Part shown: piece after piece, positions 1 to 5,059 of the stretch
How positions within the stretch are numbered: position 1 is the first letter of the stretch
How the letters are laid out: each line of letters opens with the position of its first letter
Source: Methanosarcinales archaeon
GTDB lineage: Archaea > Halobacteriota > Methanosarcinia > Methanosarcinales > Methanosarcinaceae
DNA: 5,059 nt
Direction of reading: 5' to 3'
NCBI GenBank assembly: GCA_012329085.1
Contig: JAAXQB010000353.1
Location: forward strand, 1-5,059
Program-made: the position numbers and the translations under genes
Notes under the pieces: generated by a model
What the model was told of the DNA's origin: nothing
Database searches by the model: none
The model's input: only the letters and a program-made list of their open reading frames with translations

Positions 1-13
1 AATAATAATTATC

Positions 14-18
14 GAGGT
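14..18 (+). promoter_or_regulatory. Shine-Dalgarno site of the secreted-protein gene
   Basis: GAGGT matches the core of the archaeal anti-Shine-Dalgarno complement GGAGGTGAT. It lies 11 nt before the ATG at 30, which supports that start codon. Only 29 bases precede the gene in this window, so its promoter is not visible here. Confidence 0.6.
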
Positions 19-29
19 ATAAACAAAAT

Positions 30-887
30 ATGATTAAAAATCGACTAACTATATTAATTTCATTATGTGTTATCGTGAGTTCATTAACAATTGGACTAGT
101 AACAGCATCAGAAATCCATCCATCAGTAATAATTTCCGATTATTCCATATATCCAGAAGTTTTAATGCCAAGAGATTATGGAACACTTGCCATTACAATA
201 ACAAATACTGCACAAGATACGCTTATCACAAAAGAAGATAAAGATGCATGGATTATACCAACACGAACAATCAAACGAGCAGAAAGAAAATCCGCACCAA
301 TAAATGCAGAAATTAGAAGAATTCATCTACATAGTAATGAAATTGAAGTTATCACTGGAACCTATAGAGATATTAGTGATTTAGGTCCTATGCAGAGTAT
401 TACATTACCATTTAAGATACAGGCACCAGTTAAAACAGGAATATATATCGTAGAAGTTAGAATTGAAATGGATGATGGTACTGACATAAGGCACCCAATT
501 TCTGTTGTTGTAGATGATAGAACCGTAGCACTTAGTGCGGATTTGCCATTAATTGCACCTATGAAACCCACAGCATTTAACATCGAAATTGGAAATCAAA
601 GACCAAATAACATAAATGGTGTAAATATTATTGCAATGATTAATAAAGAATACTTACAAATTGCACCAAAATCTACATTTATTGGAACAATGGGTGCTGG
701 TGAAATCCAAACAATTAATTTTGAACTCTTTCATCACACCCCATGCGTGTTTTTTGAAGAAATTCCATTTAAATTAGAATTTTGGAATGGTATAAATCGT
801 CATACTGAATATATATCATTCCCAATAGAATTCATAGAGCGATCGAGTGTATCTCTTTCTGTTGGATGTTGCCAACATAGAATTTGA
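30..887 (+). CDS. Secreted COG1361/S-layer-domain-like protein, N-terminal part (frameshifted)
   Basis: This is the N-terminal two thirds of a predicted extracytoplasmic, membrane-anchored protein. Residues 1-26 look like a Sec signal peptide: K3/R5, then a hydrophobic stretch at 6-24, with possible cleavage after VTA (residue 26). Residues about 33-163 form a beta-rich Ig-like domain. Its segments YPEVLMPRDYGT, SDLGPMQSITLPFKI and GIYIVEVRIEMDDG resemble archaeal COG1361 (CARDB/NEW3-like) proteins that are often encoded beside ABC-2 transporters. A second beta-rich unit starts near residue 183 (FNIEIGNQRPNNINGV) and runs to about 269. The last residues, GCCQHRI, do not fit the domain, because the frame is lost between 838 and 884 and the natural continuation lies one frame over (847-1353). 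The intact protein would be about 440 aa. The start has a GAGGT site at 14-18. The likely role is the cell-surface partner of the downstream ABC exporter. That role is inferred from context; family membership is recognised from motifs, not from a search. Confidence 0.72.
   Translation: MIKNRLTILISLCVIVSSLTIGLVTASEIHPSVIISDYSIYPEVLMPRDYGTLAITITNTAQDTLITKEDKDAWIIPTRTIKRAERKSAPINAEIRRIHLHSNEIEVITGTYRDISDLGPMQSITLPFKIQAPVKTGIYIVEVRIEMDDGTDIRHPISVVVDDRTVALSADLPLIAPMKPTAFNIEIGNQRPNNINGVNIIAMINKEYLQIAPKSTFIGTMGAGEIQTINFELFHHTPCVFFEEIPFKLEFWNGINRHTEYISFPIEFIERSSVSLSVGCCQHRI
838..884 (+). other. +1 frameshift zone joining the two halves of the secreted-protein gene
   Basis: The frame of the ATG at 30 runs to TGA 885-887. 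The next frame is closed upstream by TAG 835-837 and open from 838 to 1353. Dropping one G of the GG at 864-865 would give V-D-V-A-N-I-E-F, joining both halves into one plausible beta-strand. Dropping one T of the TTT at 856-858 would also restore the frame. No rare-codon or stop-codon slippage signal typical of programmed +1 shifting is evident, so a real disabling mutation or a sequencing/assembly indel is more likely. Confidence 0.75.
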
Positions 888-1353
888 TGTTATGAATGAA
901 CGAATTCAAAATGTTACTAGCGCGGAGATAATTCCAATCAATAACAATAAATTTCAGATGACGCCATCTTCTATATTAGTAGGTAATATCAAATCGGGGG
1001 AAATAATAGCAACACGACCCGAAATGGAAGTCCATGCTATAATGGATGGTGTATTAGAGGAAGAGATACGACTTAATCGAATGATTTTTAATCTTGATAC
1101 AAAAAATTTACCAATAGGCGAACATGAAATTGATTTTATAGTAGTTTATCGAGATAAAGATGGACGAATATTTGAATCTGAGCCCTTGTCAGTTGTATTA
1201 ACTGTGATAGAACCAATACCAATAATACCAATTGGAATTGGTGTGGCAATTCTTATTTTATTGATTGGTTTGGGGTATGCTGTTTATAAAAAAATGAATG
1301 ATAAAAAGAGTAATGATGATGGTGAGATAGAGGATTTTTTAGATGATGAATGA
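847..1353 (+). CDS. C-terminal part of the secreted COG1361-like protein with membrane anchor (frameshifted)
   Basis: This frame continues the gene starting at 30. The GTG at 847 is only the first possible start: no convincing ribosome binding site precedes it and there is no signal peptide, so it is probably not an independent gene. Residues about 11-53 (IEFDVMNERIQN to VGNIKSGEI) repeat the pattern seen upstream in FNIEIGNQRPNN to IGTMGAGEI. This suggests a second copy of an Ig-like unit. Residues 100-123 form another beta hairpin. Residues about 126-147 (PIIPIGIGVAILILLIGLGY) are a single transmembrane helix, followed by a lysine-rich stop-transfer segment and an acidic cytoplasmic tail ending DFLDDE. 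The layout implies an outside-facing N-terminal region anchored by the C-terminus. If the frameshift is real, the secreted part would be released without its anchor. The last 11 nt overlap the ATPase start, indicating translational coupling. Confidence 0.68.
   Translation: MYLFLLDVANIEFDVMNERIQNVTSAEIIPINNNKFQMTPSSILVGNIKSGEIIATRPEMEVHAIMDGVLEEEIRLNRMIFNLDTKNLPIGEHEIDFIVVYRDKDGRIFESEPLSVVLTVIEPIPIIPIGIGVAILILLIGLGYAVYKKMNDKKSNDDGEIEDFLDDE
1330..1333 (+). promoter_or_regulatory. Shine-Dalgarno site of the ATPase gene, inside the upstream coding region
   Basis: GAGG lies 9 nt before the ATG at 1343. It supports starting there (or at the adjacent ATG 1346), with the start overlapping the last codons of the secreted-protein gene. 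Confidence 0.45.
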
Positions 1354-2314
1354 TAGTTCTATACTAAATGAATCTTTAAATCAAAAACCAAAAAAAATAA
1401 TAGAAGTTAAAGGAGTTTATAAGATATACAATGACTTAAAGGCTATAAATAATGTAAGCTTCGATGTATATGATGGAGAAATATTTGGAATAATTGGTCC
1501 AAATGGTGCAGGTAAAACAACCTTAGTTGAATGCATAGAAGGATTGAAAACCCCAAGTAAAGGAAATATTAAAATATTAGGTTTGGACATAATAAAAGGT
1601 GGCGAGAAAACAAAACAACGGCTACGAAAACATATTGGAATTCAATTGCAGGAGAGCAAACTTCCAGATAGAATTACAGTATTGGAATCACTTGAACTTT
1701 TTGCATCATTCTATGATAAATCGGTATCTATAAACTCATTATTAAAACATATGGGGCTTATAAAAAAAAAGAATTCTTATTTTGAAACTCTATCAGGTGG
1801 GCAAAAACAACGGCTTTTCATTGCACTGTCTCTAATTAACAATCCTAAAATAATATTTTTTGATGAATTGACAACAGGGCTTGACCCTCATTCAAGAAGA
1901 ACAATGTGGGATATGGTTAATAAAATAAGAGCTAAAAAGAAAACTGTTATTCTTGTCACGCATTTCATGGAAGAAGCAGAACAATTATGCGACCGTGTAG
2001 CAATCATAGACCATGGAAGACTTATTGCACTTGATACGCCAACTAATTTAATAAATGGACTTAATATTAGTGCACAAGTTTCATTTATTACCACCGACCA
2101 TTCTATTATAGATAAAATAAATCTTCTTGATGGTATTAATAAAATAGAAAAAATTAAGGGGGAAATTATTGTTGATTGCACAGATAAATGGCAAATCGTT
2201 CCCGTAATTACTACTTTACTTGAATCAGATATTGAATTCCAAAACCTTTCTATCAAAAATCCAACTCTTGAAGATGTGTTTTTAGATTTAACAGGCAGAA
2301 AAATTAGAGAATAA
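1343..2314 (+). CDS. ABC-2 type transporter ATP-binding protein (CcmA/DrrA-like, COG1131)
   Basis: This is a 323-aa cytoplasmic ATPase that would energise the permeases encoded just downstream. All nucleotide-binding elements are present: Walker A GPNGAGKT at 52-59 (K58), Q-loop Q103 in GIQLQE, signature LSGGQ at 150-154, Walker B IIFFDE with D174 and catalytic E175, D-loop GLDP at 179-182, and switch histidine H207 in VTHFMEEAE. The form DELTTGLDP, rather than DEPTTGLDP, together with IGIQLQES, marks a recognisable subgroup of drug/antibiotic-type ABC-2 ATPases. Residues about 240-323 form the accessory C-terminal domain of this family (DUF4162-like), ending in the typical PTLEDVFLDLTGRKIRE. 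Length and domain order are normal and the protein looks intact. The first residues, about 1-18, are a polar extension before the core fold. The start overlaps the upstream gene by 11 nt, and the first permease begins 14 nt after the stop. The substrate cannot be inferred. Confidence 0.95.
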   Translation: MMNDSSILNESLNQKPKKIIEVKGVYKIYNDLKAINNVSFDVYDGEIFGIIGPNGAGKTTLVECIEGLKTPSKGNIKILGLDIIKGGEKTKQRLRKHIGIQLQESKLPDRITVLESLELFASFYDKSVSINSLLKHMGLIKKKNSYFETLSGGQKQRLFIALSLINNPKIIFFDELTTGLDPHSRRTMWDMVNKIRAKKKTVILVTHFMEEAEQLCDRVAIIDHGRLIALDTPTNLINGLNISAQVSFITTDHSIIDKINLLDGINKIEKIKGEIIVDCTDKWQIVPVITTLLESDIEFQNLSIKNPTLEDVFLDLTGRKIRE

Positions 2315-2328
2315 ATCATAGATAATAT

Positions 2329-3069
2329 ATGAATACAATTATAAAATCACTTATAAAGGCAACATATACTGAATTAAAAATATATTTGAGGGAGCCATTG
2401 GCAGCTATGATGTCTTTCATTATGCCACTTTTTTTTCTACTTATCATTATGGAAGGAATTGTGCCATTAAAAGATCCTTGTATTAATCAAGTTGTGCCTT
2501 CTATGATGCTTTTAGTTACGGTTTCAAATGCCCTTTATATATTGCCTGTTTCTATTACTTCGTATCGTAGTATTAAATATTTTACACGAGTTAAAGCTTC
2601 GAGTTTATCACCTTTGTTTATTCTTTTATCTATTGGTATTGCAAACTTTGTAATGACCTTCCTTGGAATAATGGCGATTGTTATTCTTGGAATAAGTGTA
2701 TATGGTGCAGAATTTGATGGCACAATCTTTTCATTTTCATTTGGCTTTTTTTTAACTGTGTTTAGTATGGCTTCTATTGGATTTCTTATTGCAAGTTTAT
2801 GTCGCACCGTAAGAGATGCAGAAGGTGTTGGAGAACTTGTAATGTTTGTTATGATGTTTTTTTCTGGTCTTTTTATACCCTTAGAAATACAACCTGATTG
2901 GGTAGGGAATTATATTGCACCATTTCTTCCAACAAGCTACGGAGTGGAGTTACTTAAAGAACTATGGATTGGAGAGCCAATAGGTTATTTCTTATTTGAA
3001 ATTCTTGTGTTAATTGGAGTTTCGTGCATAGGATTGATCGTGTCAGTAATGAGATTTCAATTGGAATAG
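2329..3069 (+). CDS. ABC-2 type transporter permease, copy 1
   Basis: This is a 246-aa integral membrane subunit of an ABC-2 exporter. The N-terminal amphipathic segment TELKIYLREP (about 14-23) is the cytoplasmic interface helix typical of the family. Six likely transmembrane helices follow, at about 24-42, 54-77, 97-122, 133-157, 167-185 and 222-243. The cytoplasmic connector YRSIKYFTRVKAS sits after helix 2, and SLCRTVRDAEGVG lies between helices 4 and 5. The conserved FFSGLFIPLE motif (about 177-186) precedes the re-entrant/extracellular loop PDWVGNYIAPFLPTSYGVELL. This matches the ABC2_membrane family in order and spacing, although it is at the short end of the usual length. No clear ribosome binding site precedes the ATG, 14 nt after the ATPase stop, so translation probably depends on coupling. 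It is about 56% identical, by eye count, to the next gene, with one codon of length difference near residue 48. Confidence 0.92.
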   Translation: MNTIIKSLIKATYTELKIYLREPLAAMMSFIMPLFFLLIIMEGIVPLKDPCINQVVPSMMLLVTVSNALYILPVSITSYRSIKYFTRVKASSLSPLFILLSIGIANFVMTFLGIMAIVILGISVYGAEFDGTIFSFSFGFFLTVFSMASIGFLIASLCRTVRDAEGVGELVMFVMMFFSGLFIPLEIQPDWVGNYIAPFLPTSYGVELLKELWIGEPIGYFLFEILVLIGVSCIGLIVSVMRFQLE

Positions 3070-3073
3070 AGGT
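3069..3073 (+). promoter_or_regulatory. Shine-Dalgarno site of permease copy 2
   Basis: GAGGT begins on the last base of the permease 1 stop codon and lies 8 nt before the ATG at 3082. It is the best-placed ribosome binding site in the operon and fixes this start. Confidence 0.6.
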
Positions 3074-3081
3074 ATCGATAT

Positions 3082-3819
3082 ATGAAAACAATTATAAAAT
3101 CATTTCTAAAAATGGTACAGACAGAAATTAAGATATATATGCGAGAACCTGTGGCAGCTATGATTGCAATAACTATACCAGTTTTTTTTATTTTAATTAT
3201 TATGGAGGAAATTATGCCTATGGATCCATATATTAATTACATTATCCCCTCACTAATAGTTATGATGATAGCTTCTAATACTTTGTATATTCTTCCTGTA
3301 TTCATTACAACCTATCGTGAAATTAAATATTTTAAACGGCTTAATGCGACACCCATATCTCATTTGACTCTTATGTTAAGCCTTAGCATTGCCAACTTTG
3401 TCATGACAATGGTTGGGATATTGACACTTCTTGTTATAGGCATTCTTTTTTATAATGCAGAATTTAAAGGAGATATTTTTACATTTTCAGCTGGATTTGT
3501 TTTGATTGTGTTGTGTATGACTTTCATGGGGATTTTTATTGCAAGTCTGTGTCGCACCACACGAAGTGCACAAGGTGTTGGAGGATTTATATTCTTTGTT
3601 TTGATGTTTTTTTCTGATATATTTATACCCTTAGAATTGCAACCTGATTGGGTAGGAGATTTCATTGCACCATTTCTTCCAACAAGTTATGGAGTAACAC
3701 TAATTACAGGGCTTTGGAATGGGGAGCCTTTATATAATTTTTCAAATGATATTACTGTCTTAATTGGTTTTTTAATTTTAATGTCAATGGCATCTGTATG
3801 GAAATCTATGCGAGAGTGA
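3082..3819 (+). CDS. ABC-2 type transporter permease, copy 2
   Basis: This 245-aa permease is a tandem paralogue of the preceding gene: 138 of about 245 aligned residues are identical by eye. It has the same architecture: interface helix TEIKIYMREP (14-23), six predicted transmembrane helices, connector YREIKYFKRLNATP, SLCRTTRSAQGVG between helices 4 and 5, and the loop QPDWVGDFIAPFLPTSYGV. Identity is highest from about residue 153 to 205 and collapses in the last 29 residues (9 of 29), so the final helix has diverged. One oddity is the strongly conserved FFSG of the family, which here reads FFSD (D179), an acidic residue in place of the glycine. It starts 12 nt after permease 1 with its own good GAGGT site. 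It probably pairs with copy 1, copy 3 or itself to form the transmembrane pore; which pairing occurs is not determinable from sequence. Confidence 0.92.
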   Translation: MKTIIKSFLKMVQTEIKIYMREPVAAMIAITIPVFFILIIMEEIMPMDPYINYIIPSLIVMMIASNTLYILPVFITTYREIKYFKRLNATPISHLTLMLSLSIANFVMTMVGILTLLVIGILFYNAEFKGDIFTFSAGFVLIVLCMTFMGIFIASLCRTTRSAQGVGGFIFFVLMFFSDIFIPLELQPDWVGDFIAPFLPTSYGVTLITGLWNGEPLYNFSNDITVLIGFLILMSMASVWKSMRE

Positions 3820-3843
3820 TTGAAATTATGGGGAAATGATACA

Positions 3844-4584
3844 ATGAAGGGATTTTTAAAATTAGTAACCACTGAGCTTAAATTATTTTCACGAGATCCG
3901 ATGCCAGTTTTTGCTACCTTGATTCGACCGATATTTATTCTCTTTTTTGTTATGGAGTTTATTATACCAGCTGGAAATATTCCAAAAGATGATGTCATTA
4001 ATGAAATAGTCCCAAGTCTTATGGTTTTGGTTGTTATCTTAGTTGCAACTTTTAACATTCCTATGTCTGCTGCAACTTATCGTGAAATTAAATTTCTTAA
4101 ACGGCTTAGGGCTACACCTGTGCATTCTTTGGCAATTTTAAATACTCTTGTGAGTGCAAATTTTATTACATGTGTATTGGGAATTATTCCAGTCATATTA
4201 GCAAGTGTTTGGATATATCAAGCTGAATTTGAAGGTTGTGTTTTAATATTCTTATTTGGATTTTTATTGGTTTTTTTAAGTCTTACTTCTTTTTTTCTTT
4301 TTATTGCAAGCACTTGTGAAAATTCTAGATCTGCCATGGCAATTAGTATATTCATACTTATTCCTATAATGTTTTTTTCTGGGGTTTTTATTCCATTAGA
4401 TATGTTGCCTAATTGGATTGTTAATTATATTTCTCCACTTATACCTGCTACTTATGCCGTAGATTTATTGCAAGGATTGTGGGTTGGAGATTGTATATCA
4501 GATTTTTTGATTGAGGTGTTGATTTTATTTGGATTTTTGATAATTGGTTTTGTTGTGGCAATAAAATTGTTTAAATGGGAATGA
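3844..4584 (+). CDS. ABC-2 type transporter permease, copy 3 (diverged)
   Basis: This is the third consecutive ABC-2 permease, 246 aa from the ATG at 3844. A TTG at 3820 directly after the previous stop would add eight residues (MKLWGNDT). The ATG is preferred because MKGFLKLVTTELKLFSRDP then aligns with the starts of the other two copies, and because a GGGG at 3830-3833 sits 10 nt upstream. The family layout is kept: interface helix TELKLFSRDP, six likely transmembrane helices, connector YREIKFLKRLRATP, the FFSGVFIPLD motif (about 177-186), and the loop LPNWIVNYISPLIPATYAVDLL. It is clearly less similar to copies 1 and 2 than they are to each other. For example, the SLCRT of the other two is STCEN here, and the GVG that follows is absent. 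It ends the operon. It may be the obligate partner of copies 1 and 2 in a heteromeric transporter, or an alternative pore subunit; both are inference. Confidence 0.9.
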   Translation: MKGFLKLVTTELKLFSRDPMPVFATLIRPIFILFFVMEFIIPAGNIPKDDVINEIVPSLMVLVVILVATFNIPMSAATYREIKFLKRLRATPVHSLAILNTLVSANFITCVLGIIPVILASVWIYQAEFEGCVLIFLFGFLLVFLSLTSFFLFIASTCENSRSAMAISIFILIPIMFFSGVFIPLDMLPNWIVNYISPLIPATYAVDLLQGLWVGDCISDFLIEVLILFGFLIIGFVVAIKLFKWE

Positions 4585-4590
4585 TTGGTG

Positions 4591-4606
4591 CTTTTTAGAT
4601 TTTTTG
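4591..4606 (+). terminator. T-rich archaeal-type transcription terminator
   Basis: T5 (4592-4596) and T6 (4600-4605) runs occur within 22 nt of the last stop codon, without a supporting stem-loop. Short T tracts on the coding strand are the usual intrinsic termination signal in Archaea. The call rests on position and composition only, in a region that is T-rich throughout. Confidence 0.45.
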
Positions 4607-4771
4607 GCAGATATATTATAACTTTTTGCTTCACATTAATTATAGATTCTATTTAATCACTGATATTATGCAAAAGTTCATTAATATCTGTTAAAATTTA
4701 ATTTTCCACAGTTTCATTTATATACTTTTGAGTATTTTTCAATGTTTAAAGGTAATTTTTAAAATTATTAG

Positions 4772-4792
4772 AGTTGATGCATAACATCAATT
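4772..4792. other. Small hairpin
   Basis: TTGATG (4774-4779) and CATCAA (4785-4790) pair perfectly around a 5-nt loop. One G-T and one A-T pair extend the stem to eight. No T tract follows on the plus strand, so it is not an obvious terminator, and its function is unknown. Confidence 0.35.
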
Positions 4793-4818
4793 ATATAATA
4801 AGAAAAACATTCTCTGCA

Positions 4819-4840
4819 TTTATTTGGCGTTTATTTGCGT
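4819..4840. repeat. Imperfect tandem repeat TTTATTTG(G)CGT
   Basis: TTTATTTGGCGT (4819-4830) is followed, sharing one T, by TTTATTTGCGT (4830-4840). Two copies differing by one base are visible. The unit is short and AT-rich, so significance is modest. Confidence 0.4.
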
Positions 4841-4862
4841 CTTAAATAGGTAAAAATTATAC

Positions 4863-4870
4863 TTTATATA
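4863..4870 (+). promoter_or_regulatory. Possible archaeal TATA box upstream of the inverted-repeat island
   Basis: TTTATATA matches the archaeal TATA consensus and is preceded by an A-rich stretch (AAAAATTATAC). A transcript from it would begin about 25 nt downstream, inside the inverted-repeat island. Chance matches are common in this AT-rich spacer, and no downstream gene is visible to support it. Confidence 0.2.
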
Positions 4871-4874
4871 TTAA

Positions 4875-4956
4875 CGCTCGTTCGTTCGAAAATCAAAGAT
4901 TTTTTCATACGCTCATTCGTTCCGAATGAGCTTTCCGAACGAGCTATAAAAAATCT
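4875..4956. repeat. Nested inverted/direct repeat island with GCTC(G/A)TTCG units
   Basis: Four copies of a 9-base unit occur: GCTCGTTCG at 4876-4884 and GCTCATTCG at 4911-4919 on the plus strand, and their exact reverse complements CGAATGAGC at 4923-4931 and CGAACGAGC at 4936-4944. One fold has an outer 9-bp stem (4876-4884/4936-4944) enclosing a 6-bp AAAATC/GATTTT hairpin (4889-4894/4898-4903) and a perfect 9-bp hairpin with a TTC loop (4911-4931). A competing fold pairs 4897-4919 with 4936-4956 over 20 base pairs, with one mismatch and two single-base bulges. The island is less AT-rich than its flanks. It could be a dispersed palindromic element, a structured RNA or a protein-binding array; the sequence does not decide. 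Confidence 0.7.
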
Positions 4957-5059
4957 GCGTAATTCTAGCGAAAGCTTGCGGATATAAGATTTAAAAAATA
5001 AACACGAAGTTATAATGTATGTACAGAAAAATCTATAAAATTTATACACTCGTTTTGCT
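4957..5059. other. Non-coding end of the window
   Basis: AT-rich sequence with no supported gene. It includes AGC-GAAA-GCT at 4967-4976, a three-pair stem with a GNRA-type loop that is too short to call an RNA motif on its own. An ATG at 5019 opens a frame that is still open at the window end, but only 13 codons are visible. Confidence 0.4.

Larger units (their letters stand above)
4607..4874. other. AT-rich intergenic spacer without a gene
   Basis: No reading frame here has both a credible start and protein-like composition. The stretch holds only weak signals: a TTTATATA element at 4717-4724, a small hairpin at 4772-4792, an imperfect tandem repeat at 4819-4840 and a second TTTATATA at 4863-4870. 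Frequent A/T runs make chance matches to TATA elements likely. Confidence 0.6.

Noticed and set aside
1762..1770. A9 run in the ATPase gene as a slippage or frameshift site
   Set aside because: The frame is intact on both sides and encodes a lysine stretch just before the LSGGQ signature. There is no alternative product of interest.
1888..2319. 143-codon minus-strand frame opposite the ATPase gene, and similar minus-strand frames opposite the other genes
   Set aside because: The plus-strand genes carry clear conserved motifs over the same bases. The antisense frames lack start signals and recognisable domains.
2429..2436. T8 runs inside the permease genes (2429-2436 and 2746-2753) as internal terminators
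   Set aside because: They encode phenylalanine/leucine in membrane helices within intact frames. T-richness there is explained by hydrophobic codon use.
3820..3843. TTG at 3820 as the start of permease copy 3
   Set aside because: It abuts the previous stop codon without its own ribosome binding site, and it adds eight residues that have no counterpart in the other two copies. The ATG at 3844 aligns with their starts.
4753..4767. Palindrome TAATTTTTAAAATTA
   Set aside because: It is pure A/T in a very AT-rich spacer, so it is expected by chance and has no supporting context.
4864..5049. 61-codon open frame on the minus strand across the palindromic island
   Set aside because: It is created by the inverted repeats, has no ribosome binding site or recognisable protein features, and its residues simply translate the repeat units.
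5019..5059. ATG at 5019 with an open frame (MYRKIYKIYTLVL) to the window end
   Set aside because: It could be the start of a downstream gene, perhaps with a signal peptide, but only 13 codons are visible and there is no good ribosome binding site. It cannot be supported.

Overview
The window looks like an AT-rich euryarchaeal chromosome segment. Three things suggest this. The first gene encodes a secreted protein of the archaeal COG1361/S-layer-domain type. Start codons are preceded by GAGGT-type ribosome binding sites. T-rich, stemless stretches follow the last gene, and TTTATATA-type TATA elements lie in the spacer. The assignment to Archaea is inference from gene content and signals; I cannot name the genus. 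A methanogen or methanogen-related lineage is my best guess, with low confidence.

Layout: bases 30-4584 form one tightly packed, co-directional (+) cluster. It begins with a secreted, beta-rich, COG1361-like protein with a C-terminal membrane anchor, whose reading frame is broken by a +1 frameshift near 838-884, so it appears as two overlapping ORFs (30-887 and 847-1353). Next is an ABC-2 type ATPase (1343-2314) with all the canonical nucleotide-binding motifs. Three consecutive, homologous ABC-2 membrane permeases of almost equal length follow (246, 245 and 246 aa; 2329-3069, 3082-3819, 3844-4584). Intergenic gaps are 12-24 nt, and the ATPase start overlaps the end of the preceding gene, so the cluster is very probably one operon. 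A T-rich terminator-like stretch follows the last stop codon.

Function: the ATPase would sit on the cytoplasmic face and drive two or more permease subunits as an exporter or membrane-remodelling transporter. The anchored surface protein is the likely extracytoplasmic partner. The substrate cannot be read from the sequence. Having three permease paralogues for one ATPase is the main oddity: two are close relatives (about 56% identical by eye) and the third is more diverged.

Bases 4585-5059 hold no convincing gene. They are very AT-rich, except for a compact island at 4875-4956 with four copies of a GCTC(G/A)TTCG unit in both orientations, which can fold in two mutually exclusive ways. This is the most structured non-coding signal in the window.
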